Positions 1 through 4,978 of a stretch of DNA of 6,084 nucleotides are shown in pieces. Under the pieces are notes generated by a model, which was not told the origin of the DNA, did not search any database, and was given only the letters and a program-made list of their open reading frames with translations. The stretch is from Eubacterium sp. (GTDB lineage Bacteria > Bacillota > Clostridia > Lachnospirales > Lachnospiraceae). Where the stretch lies: assembly GCA_024697885.1 (NCBI GenBank), contig JAILSA010000291.1, positions 1 to 6,084 of the forward strand, written 5' to 3'. How positions within the stretch are numbered: the first letter of the stretch is position 1; each line of letters starts with the position of its first letter. Both the position numbers and the translations under genes were made by a program.

Positions 1-53
1 AATTAGCGAGTCTTGACTTTTTTGGAGGAATGTCAGCATTAGATAAGTATAAT

Positions 54-118
54 AAAACAGGAAGAGGCCAACCAGAGAGAGACTTTCGTCTCAAGTCGGT
101 TGGACTCTTCCTGTTTTT
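54..118. terminator. Long bidirectional intrinsic terminator
   Basis: A 13-bp perfect outer stem (54-66 with 105-117, AAAACAGGAAGAG against its complement) continues after a one-base gap on each side into a 6-bp stem (CCAACC 68-73 with GGTTGG 98-103). Beyond a 5x5 internal loop it is capped by GAGAC/GTCTC (79-83 with 88-92) around a TTTC loop. Oligo-T runs flank both sides: TTTTT at 114-118 on plus, and TTTTATTAT on minus. It can therefore end thyX transcription from the right and any plus-strand gene arriving from outside the window on the left. An alternative apical pairing, GACTT/AAGTC (81-85 with 93-97), is also possible. Confidence 0.88.
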
Positions 119-165
119 AGACTGTCTTAGTGCGACAGCCCCCTTTTTGTATTTAGATAATTTTA

Positions 166-810
166 CTAGAACTCCATGTCGGAAAAGAAGACTGGAAGTT
201 TTTCTTTGAAAATGTCAAAGGCCATCTTGGCCAACTGTCTCATCTGTGGATGAGCTGCCTTGTCACAGCGGAGGCGGAAGAAGTTTCTCCAGGCCCGAAG
301 ATTCATGGTCATAACAATCTCAGTTTTTAGGCTGTTAGGAAGTACAGAACGGGCCTCCTGTGGAGTTGCCCCAGCCTCAATCATCTGGAAGTAGAATTTC
401 TCTGTGGCCTCCATAGCCTGATTCCAAATGTCATATTTGGCCTTGTCCTTAGGGTCTGACAGGTCGTAGCCAAAGCCGCTGGCAAGGTCGATGACTGTAA
501 TGGCATTGCCGAACTTGTCCCCGGAGTAGTTGCAGTAGCGTGTGCTCTCCTGGCTGTAGCTGGCGATTCTGTGGCGGACAATCTCGTGGGTCACACCTCG
601 GTCGCAAACCATGCGAACCGTAATGGCTTCGTGCTCAATTACGGATTCGTGTCCTCTCTTTAAGAGGCTGGTGATAAAGCGCTCCGCAGAATCCTCCCGA
701 ATATTGCCCTCGCTTTTATAGCAAACTCGACCGATTTTCTCGATCTTTTTTATCATGCTGTCATAATCTTGCATGTCGATAATCTCAACACTTGGCTGAA
801 TTGAATTCAT
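166..810 (-). CDS. thyX: Flavin-dependent thymidylate synthase ThyX
   Basis: ThyX makes dTMP from dUMP using methylene-tetrahydrofolate as carbon donor and reduced FAD as hydride carrier. It is a cytosolic homotetramer and an alternative to ThyA. The 214-aa protein has the family signature RHRx7S as R79-H80-R81 to S89, in the segment ending SQESTRY. It also has the C-terminal dUMP/FAD-binding stretch: ARSVLP (153-158), then NFFRLRCDKAAHPQ (176-189), where R181 is the equivalent of the conserved active-site arginine. Length is normal for the family. The ATG at 808-810 is preceded by GGAGGA (817-822) at 6-nt spacing, and the stop is TAG. It lies 68 bp downstream of the exchanger gene with no terminator visible between them, so it may be the last gene of that operon, but a plausible promoter also lies in the gap. 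Transcription should end at the hairpin at 54-118. Confidence 0.96.
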   Translation of the reverse strand: MNSIQPSVEIIDMQDYDSMIKKIEKIGRVCYKSEGNIREDSAERFITSLLKRGHESVIEHEAITVRMVCDRGVTHEIVRHRIASYSQESTRYCNYSGDKFGNAITVIDLASGFGYDLSDPKDKAKYDIWNQAMEATEKFYFQMIEAGATPQEARSVLPNSLKTEIVMTMNLRAWRNFFRLRCDKAAHPQMRQLAKMAFDIFKEKLPVFFSDMEF

Positions 811-841
811 GTGATATCCTCCATTTCATAATCTGTTCAAT

Positions 842-870
842 AGTATAACGGAAAAACCATTTTCACGCAA
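842..870 (-). promoter_or_regulatory. Possible thyX promoter
   Basis: On the minus strand, TTGCGT (865-870) and TATACT (842-847) are separated by exactly 17 bp, just upstream of thyX. The -10 is a good match (5/6) but the -35 matches only in TTG (3/6). The start point would fall near 835, giving a leader of about 25 nt that carries the thyX ribosome binding site. Read-through from the mntP-exchanger operon is an equally reasonable alternative or addition. Confidence 0.4.
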
Positions 871-878
871 TAAAATCC

Positions 879-1865
879 TTATCTGACGCAGATATATACC
901 ATATAGCCCACATAGATGGCCAGCATGGCAACACCCTCTCCCCGGGTGATTTTTTTCTGGTGCCAGGCAAAAATCCAGACGATGACACTCATGGCAATCA
1001 GGATCAGGATATCCATGAAGTTGTCAGAAATCATGGTAACTGGACTGATGGCACCTGCCAGTCCCAGAACCAGAAGGATGTTAAAGATATTGGAGCCCAC
1101 CACATTTCCCAGGGCCATGTCCACCTCGTTTTTCTTGGCTGCCACCAGGGAGGTAACTAACTCAGGAAGGCTGGTACCAAGGGCCACGATAGTCAGTCCA
1201 ATCAGGTTTTCTGACAGGTAGAAAGAACGGGCGATGGTAGTTGCACCCTTGACAACAAAGTCTCCGCCAAACTTAATGGCAGCAGCGCCGCCCACAATGA
1301 AAATAAGGCATTTCCACCAGGGCAGGAGTTGGTATTCCTCATCGGCCTGGGCGGGATTTTTCTTGGCGCTGATCACCATGGAAACCAGGTAAATGACAAA
1401 AATCACAATCATTATAATGCCATCGATTCTTCCCAAGAGACCTGGGGAAAATATTCCACCCTCTTGGTGGATGTCTAGGGACTCAGGTTTTCCCAGGATG
1501 CCAAGTCCAAAGAGTAGGATGGCACAGATAATGGAAAAAGGAAATTCCTTTTTTAGGGTAGAGGCCTGAACAGCCAGGGGTGTAAAGAGGGCGCAGCAGC
1601 CGCAGACCACCATCAGGTTAAAAATGTTAGAACCCACGGCGTTACTGATGGCCAGTTCGTTGCTGCCATCCAGGGAAGCGGTAACGCTGACGGCGCACTC
1701 CGGAAGGCTGGTGCCCATGGCCACAATGGTAAGTCCAATGATCATGGATGGAATGTTAAACTGTTTGGCAATGGAGGAGCAGGCGTCCACAAAGTAGTCC
1801 GCTCCCTTAATTAGCATTACGAATCCCAGTGCCAGAATAAGTGTTGCAATAAGTATTTCTTTCAT
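879..1865 (-). CDS. CaCA-family cation/sodium exchanger (YrbG-like)
   Basis: This is an integral membrane antiporter of the Ca2+:cation antiporter superfamily, 328 aa, the usual size for prokaryotic members with about ten helices. Both inverted alpha-repeats are intact. Repeat 1 has GTSLPE at 51-56 and GSNIFN at 78-83; repeat 2 has GTSLPE at 230-235 and GSNIFN at 257-262. E56 and E235 are the family's cation-coordinating glutamates. The last residue of the second GSNIFN (N262) is Asn where several relatives have Asp, which may affect cation selectivity. A hydrophilic segment at about 167-182 separates the two halves. The ATG at 1863-1865 has AGGAGG at 1871-1876 with 5-nt spacing. The gap to the mntP stop codon is only 15 bp, so the two genes almost certainly share one mRNA and the manganese leader. 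The family usually exports Ca2+ in exchange for Na+; here the context suggests Mn2+ as a possible substrate (inference). Confidence 0.93.
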   Translation of the reverse strand: MKEILIATLILALGFVMLIKGADYFVDACSSIAKQFNIPSMIIGLTIVAMGTSLPECAVSVTASLDGSNELAISNAVGSNIFNLMVVCGCCALFTPLAVQASTLKKEFPFSIICAILLFGLGILGKPESLDIHQEGGIFSPGLLGRIDGIIMIVIFVIYLVSMVISAKKNPAQADEEYQLLPWWKCLIFIVGGAAAIKFGGDFVVKGATTIARSFYLSENLIGLTIVALGTSLPELVTSLVAAKKNEVDMALGNVVGSNIFNILLVLGLAGAISPVTMISDNFMDILILIAMSVIVWIFAWHQKKITRGEGVAMLAIYVGYMVYICVR

Positions 1866-1880
1866 AATATCCTCCTGGTT

Positions 1881-2450
1881 TTAAAGAATGGAAAGTCCTT
1901 CTAACAATATTTTTCCCCCTATTAGGATCAAGATCAGGCCGCCTATGAGCTGAGCCTTATCATTGAATTTTACTCCAAAGATACTACCTATTTTAACACC
2001 AATGAAAGAAATAAAAAAGGTAGTAGCTCCAATAAATATAACCGTAGGAATAATTTGAATCTGGAAAAAGGAAAAGGTAACTCCTACAGCCAGGGCATCA
2101 ATGCTGGTGGCCACTGCCAAAACTGCCATAGTCTTTGGGTTCATCCTCTGGTCGGTAGACTCCTCTTCCTGCCTGGATTCACGAATCATGTTGATTCCCA
2201 AAATAAGAAGAAGAACAAAGGCAATCCAGTGGTCGTACTGGTCGATTTTGGCGGCGAAGAGATTACCCAGGAAGTAGCCTATTAGGGGCATGAGGGCCTG
2301 GAAACCTCCAAACCAAATTCCTGCAGTAAGCATGTGGCGGATTTTTATTTTTCCCAGGGACAGGCCCTTACAGATAGAGACGGCAAAGGCATCCATGGAA
2401 AGTCCAACAGCGAGTATAAAAAGATCTAGTATTCCCATAAAATTCTCCAT
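1881..2450 (-). CDS. mntP: Manganese efflux pump MntP
   Basis: MntP is a six-helix inner-membrane Mn2+ exporter that protects against manganese excess. This 189-aa protein has the duplicated half-motifs of the family: GLSMDAFAVS (16-25) with D20, and ATSIDALAVG (114-123) with D118, matching the essential aspartates known in E. coli MntP. GFQALMPLIG (49-58) is also typical. A charged loop at 90-107 (ESRQEEESTDQRMNPKTM) joins the two halves. Two starts are possible. The ATG at 2448-2450 has AAAGGGA about 9 nt upstream. The in-frame ATG at 2436-2438 (M5) has GGAG 6 nt upstream and gives 185 aa, placing the first Asp at position 16 as in E. coli. Upstream lie a riboswitch, a terminator and a strong promoter, so expression should rise with Mn2+. 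The exchanger gene follows 15 bp downstream. Confidence 0.95.
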   Translation of the reverse strand: MENFMGILDLFILAVGLSMDAFAVSICKGLSLGKIKIRHMLTAGIWFGGFQALMPLIGYFLGNLFAAKIDQYDHWIAFVLLLILGINMIRESRQEEESTDQRMNPKTMAVLAVATSIDALAVGVTFSFFQIQIIPTVIFIGATTFFISFIGVKIGSIFGVKFNDKAQLIGGLILILIGGKILLEGLSIL

Positions 2451-2458
2451 TTGTTTTT

Positions 2459-2467
2459 TCCCTTTGG
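2459..2467 (-). promoter_or_regulatory. mntP ribosome binding site, complementary to the riboswitch 5' strand
   Basis: The minus-strand leader reads CCAAAGGGA here, and AAAGGGA is the only ribosome binding site upstream of the first mntP ATG (2450). The same nine bases can pair with UUCCUUUGG at 2599-2607, at the very 5' end of the leader: eight Watson-Crick pairs and one G-U. Most of that 5' segment is also one strand of the aptamer closing stem, so the pairing can form only when the stem is open. A second, translational level of control is inferred. Confidence 0.5.
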
Positions 2468-2479
2468 TCTAATCATAAT

Positions 2480-2516
2480 AAAAGACCCATAGGCAGAAAA
2501 ATCTGCCCATGAGTCT
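2480..2516 (-). terminator. Riboswitch-controlled terminator upstream of mntP
   Basis: Read on the minus strand, AGAC-t-CAT-g-GGCAGA (2516-2502) pairs with TCTGCC-t-ATG-g-GTCT (2497-2483) around a UUUU loop. The stem is 15 bp including two G-U pairs and is followed by UUUUAUUAU. It sits between the aptamer and the mntP start, where a normal operon would have no terminator. Its 5' arm contains CTCATGGG (2506-2513), which is also the 3' strand of the aptamer closing stem, so terminator and folded aptamer exclude each other. Expected logic: terminated without Mn2+, read through with Mn2+. Confidence 0.82.
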
Positions 2517-2605
2517 CATCATTTAAAGTAATACCGGGCGACAGGCGCCGTTGTGTCGATAGAACTACATATCTGCGTAAGATACGTTGACTACTCCCCC
2601 AAAGG
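2506..2605 (-). promoter_or_regulatory. Manganese riboswitch, yybP-ykoY type, in the mntP leader
   Basis: The 100-nt element begins within a few bases of the predicted transcription start. Seen in the sequence: a closing stem CCUUUGGG (2605-2598) with CUCAUGGG (2513-2506), which has seven pairs including two G-U and one U-U mismatch. Directly inside it on the 5' side comes GGAGUAG, and on the 3' side GAUGAGA, matching the conserved L1 elements known for yybP-ykoY aptamers. The interior holds a 7-bp hairpin ACGUAUC/GAUAUGU and a GC-rich hairpin GGCG/CGCC followed by CGGUA. The family binds Mn2+ and commonly precedes mntP genes, which is the case here. The assignment rests on the boxes, the context and the overlapping terminator; I could not align it to the Rfam RF00080 model. 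Confidence 0.78.
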
Positions 2606-2615
2606 AATTAGCCAC

Positions 2616-2644
2616 AGTATAACACTGTTGAAAAAAAATTGCAA
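2616..2644 (-). promoter_or_regulatory. Promoter of the mntP operon
   Basis: On the minus strand, TTGCAA (2639-2644) and TATACT (2616-2621) are 17 bp apart, with an extended -10 TG one base upstream of the -10. The spacer contains eight consecutive T. The start point should be near 2609, which places the riboswitch closing stem at the 5' end of the RNA and gives a leader of about 160 nt. The -35 begins only 9 bp past the stop codon of the upstream gene. Confidence 0.72.
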
Positions 2645-2653
2645 CAAGAATAT

Positions 2654-3346
2654 TTAGGAAAAGTATCCAAAGAAGCTAAAACCTGTTGGCATCGGGATGG
2701 TGCACATAAAGATGGTGGCGCCAATGAGGAATACCACAGAGATTCCAAATACCAAAACTCGGTTTGGAAGCTTTTTGAAAATTCCCACAATACCCAAAAG
2801 GAAGAGTACCAGGGAGAAGATTACTGTTACCAAGCCGTAGCGGTCGCCGTTGCGGTTGTCGTTCTGACCTTCCTCCAAAACAGCCTGAGCCTCGTCAAGC
2901 TTTTCCAGGGCTGCTGTGTAATAGCTGTCTGTGTAGCCCTCCTTGGTGAAAGGACTTGGCAGACCGTCCTGCTTGTAGGACCAGTCAACGGCTTCCCTAA
3001 ATTCCTCTGTGCAGTTGTCATCCTTGAGAATCTGAATCTTGTCCTCAATTAGCTTGGCCTCGTTGTCGTCTCCGCGATCCATGGCAAGCTGGTAGTCAAA
3101 CTCGTATTCCATAATTTGATTCCAGAGGAGCATGTCCTGCATGTAATTCTGAGCTGCCTCGTTGTACATGGAGTTCCCCTCTGCAGACAGGTTGTTACTC
3201 TTGGCATAGTTGGTAGCCTGGTTGCCGCCGTGAAGGGAGCCAATCCAGGTGGCCCATGCAGTGAGCAGGGCTGTGATGCCAAGGAAAATGGCAATCCATA
3301 GTTCTAATCGTTCTTCTTTCTTTTTTGTCTCTTGATTTTCTGACAT
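2654..3346 (-). CDS. Three-helix membrane protein of unknown function
   Basis: I do not recognise a characterised family. The 230-aa protein has a charged cytoplasmic N-terminus (KKKEER, 8-13) and a first membrane helix at about 16-36. A hydrophilic, largely helical region (about 37-169) follows, rich in Asn, Gln, Asp and Glu and predicted to lie outside. It ends with two close membrane helices (about 171-190 and 196-216) joined by a positive loop KKLPNR (191-196), with the short C-terminus outside. The positive loops support an N-in, C-out topology. The layout of one N-terminal helix, an external helical domain and a C-terminal helix pair resembles DUF4337-type proteins, but I see no diagnostic motif. 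A single Cys (C112) lies in the external domain and C215 in the last helix. The ATG has AGGAGG 10 nt upstream. It starts 20 bp after the sugar transferase stop, so the two are probably co-transcribed, suggesting an envelope role. Confidence 0.88.
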   Translation of the reverse strand: MSENQETKKKEERLELWIAIFLGITALLTAWATWIGSLHGGNQATNYAKSNNLSAEGNSMYNEAAQNYMQDMLLWNQIMEYEFDYQLAMDRGDDNEAKLIEDKIQILKDDNCTEEFREAVDWSYKQDGLPSPFTKEGYTDSYYTAALEKLDEAQAVLEEGQNDNRNGDRYGLVTVIFSLVLFLLGIVGIFKKLPNRVLVFGISVVFLIGATIFMCTIPMPTGFSFFGYFS

Positions 3347-3366
3347 TTTTTCATGTCCTCCTTTTC

Positions 3367-4797
3367 TTAGTAAGCGTTTTTGTTGATAAAGCCTTTGAAA
3401 ATAGTGGAAAGCAGGATTTTAAAATCCAGTCCCAAAGTCCAGTTCTCAATGTAGTAGAGGTCGCAGTCGATTCTCATTCGGATGGAGGTGTCGCCGCGGT
3501 AGCCGTTGACCTGAGCCCAGCCGGTGATGCCCGGTTTTACCTGGTGCTTGATCATGTAACGAGGAATTTCCTCTTTGAATTTTTCCACCCAGAAAGGTCG
3601 CTCCGGTCTAGGACCCACCAAACTCATATCCCCCTTGAGAACGTTAAAAAACTGTGGGAGTTCGTCCAAACTGGTCTTTCGTATAAACTTTCCAATCGGT
3701 GTAACTCTCGGGTCGTTTTGCACGGTCCAGGCCTGTTTTTCCTTGGAGGAATCCTGAACGGCCATGGAGCGGAATTTGTACATCATAAAAGGTTTGTTGT
3801 GGAGTCCCACTCGCTCCTGCTTGAAAATCAGCGGTCCCTTGGAGGTGGTTTTTACAATGATTGCCACCACCAGCATTGGGATGGAGAAGAGGAGGATCAG
3901 TCCGAGAGAGCCCACAATATCAATGGCCCTCTTGAGAAAACTGTTGAAGGAGTTGGCCAGTGGAATCTTTCGCACATGGATTACTGGCAGTCCGTCCAAA
4001 TCCTCGGTATAAGGTCTGGTTGGAATAATGTTGTTGTAATCTGGGATAAACTTGGTGTGGACACCGAACTTCTCGGCGGAAGTCACAATGGATTCCAGGC
4101 AGCCATAGTGCTGGATGGAGAGGGTAATGGCGATTTCGTCGTAGTCATTTTCCTCCAGCATTTTTTCCAAATCCTCAATGTGGCCGATGACCTTAATGTC
4201 TCGGTAGCTAAAGCCGATAGGCCTTACATTGTCCAAAATTCCGTGGACGGAGTAGCCCCACTCCGGATGGGCCAAAAGTCGGTCCACATAGCCCTCGGCC
4301 GCCCGGCTGTAACCCACCAGGAGAATGTGTTTTTGATTCATGCCCTTGCGGCGGATGCGGCGCAGGAGGGTGGTGGTCATCATGCGGAAAATCACTTCCA
4401 AAACGAAGTTTGTCACCACGAAGATGATAATGAACATACGGGCGTAGTCCTTCTGGTTCAGGAAGTACATAAAGGCCAGACAGTAAAAAATTCCTGCCAG
4501 ATTGGCCTTGATAATAGCCCAAATCTCGTATCGACGACTCTTCACTCGAGCTGGATCGTAGAGGTGGAAGAGGTGGTAGGAAACGATGTAACATGGCACC
4601 AGCATGAGAAGAATCTGTGAATAATTCTTCAGACTTCCGTAGATGCCAATAGGTGCCTTGATAATACCCAGACGAATGAGAAAACTGTGGGTTTCGTCAA
4701 ACCTTAAGTAGTATGCCAGCACAAAGGAAAAACATATAATCACCGCATCAATGAGGATGCGAAATAAATTCAATAATTTCTGATTGCCCTTAATCAA
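3367..4797 (-). CDS. Polyprenyl-phosphate sugar-1-phosphate transferase (WcaJ/EPS type)
   Basis: This membrane enzyme transfers a hexose-1-phosphate, probably glucose-1-phosphate, from UDP-sugar to undecaprenyl phosphate, the first step of exopolysaccharide or capsule repeat assembly. The 476 aa match the long WcaJ-like class. Four membrane helices lie at about 12-32, 61-80, 96-113 and 120-137. A Rossmann-like domain starts at HILLVGYSRAAEG (157-169). The C-terminal catalytic domain has its membrane-entering helix at 288-315 (KRAIDIVGSLG, break at P307), GPLIFKQERVG (321-331), KFRSM (341-345), the catalytic Asp-Glu in LDELPQFFNVLKGDMSLVGPRP (D378, E379) and KPGITGWAQVNGYRG (421-435). The start is TTG (4795-4797): an in-frame TAG lies two codons upstream at 4801-4803 and the N-terminus looks complete, with AAGGGCGG as a weak binding site. 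Sugar specificity cannot be read from sequence. It is the first gene of a pair with the 230-aa membrane protein. Confidence 0.94.
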   Translation of the reverse strand: MIKGNQKLLNLFRILIDAVIICFSFVLAYYLRFDETHSFLIRLGIIKAPIGIYGSLKNYSQILLMLVPCYIVSYHLFHLYDPARVKSRRYEIWAIIKANLAGIFYCLAFMYFLNQKDYARMFIIIFVVTNFVLEVIFRMMTTTLLRRIRRKGMNQKHILLVGYSRAAEGYVDRLLAHPEWGYSVHGILDNVRPIGFSYRDIKVIGHIEDLEKMLEENDYDEIAITLSIQHYGCLESIVTSAEKFGVHTKFIPDYNNIIPTRPYTEDLDGLPVIHVRKIPLANSFNSFLKRAIDIVGSLGLILLFSIPMLVVAIIVKTTSKGPLIFKQERVGLHNKPFMMYKFRSMAVQDSSKEKQAWTVQNDPRVTPIGKFIRKTSLDELPQFFNVLKGDMSLVGPRPERPFWVEKFKEEIPRYMIKHQVKPGITGWAQVNGYRGDTSIRMRIDCDLYYIENWTLGLDFKILLSTIFKGFINKNAY

Positions 4798-4864
4798 AAC
4801 CTAATACCGCCCTTCTATCAAGCATAAGTCATAGTATTTGCTTTTTTAGCATATAATCATCAAA

Positions 4865-4893
4865 AGTATATACCATTTCCCCTTTTTTCTCAA
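4865..4893 (-). promoter_or_regulatory. Promoter of the sugar transferase operon
   Basis: On the minus strand, TTGAGA (4888-4893) and TATACT (4865-4870) are 17 bp apart; each matches the sigma-A consensus at 5 of 6 bases. The start would be near 4858, leaving a 60-nt leader before the TTG start codon. No riboswitch-like fold is evident in that leader. Confidence 0.68.
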
Positions 4894-4904
4894 TAAAAAA
4901 ATTC

Positions 4905-4933
4905 TTCACAAACCGAACACAATTAGTTATTAT
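4905..4933 (+). promoter_or_regulatory. Promoter of htrA
   Basis: TTCACA (4905-4910) and TATTAT (4928-4933) are 17 bp apart, each 5 of 6 to the sigma-A consensus. A perfect TATAAT also overlaps at 4931-4936 but at 20-bp spacing. The start would be near 4940, giving a leader of about 38 nt that ends in the ribosome binding site AAGGAAG (4963-4969). Its -35 lies only 11 bp from the -35 of the divergent sugar transferase promoter. Confidence 0.6.
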
Positions 4934-4978
4934 AATGATTGAAACATTAGATATAGAAGGGAAAGGAAGTAACGGAGT

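Noticed and set aside
13..53. TTGACT (13-18) and TATAAT (48-53), a possible plus-strand promoter.
   Set aside because: The spacing is 29 bp, far from 17, and it would read directly into the terminator.
122..148. A small hairpin CTGTC/GACAG followed by CCCCC and TTTTT.
   Set aside because: The stem is only 5 bp and is separated from the T run by five unpaired C. At best it is a decayed terminator, and the hairpin at 54-118 already explains termination.
3..209. A plus-strand open frame from the left edge to 209, with an ATG at 30 after GGAGG.
   Set aside because: It runs straight through the strong terminator hairpin and into the antisense of the thyX 3' end, the GGAGG abuts the ATG with almost no spacing, and the product shows no recognisable motif.
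2624..2649. A TTGTTG/CAACAG pairing around an oligo-T loop, considered as a terminator for the membrane-protein gene.
   Set aside because: The stem is only 5-6 bp and the T run is in the loop instead of after the stem, and it coincides with the -35 and spacer of the mntP promoter.
2639..3052. A 137-codon plus-strand open frame antisense to the unknown membrane protein.
   Set aside because: The minus-strand frame has a good ribosome binding site, operon spacing and a sensible membrane topology; the plus-strand frame has none of these.
3325..4620. A 431-codon plus-strand open frame antisense to the sugar transferase.
   Set aside because: The opposite strand encodes a full-length enzyme with all motifs. 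The antisense product is His/Asn/Val-rich with no domain and no ribosome binding site.
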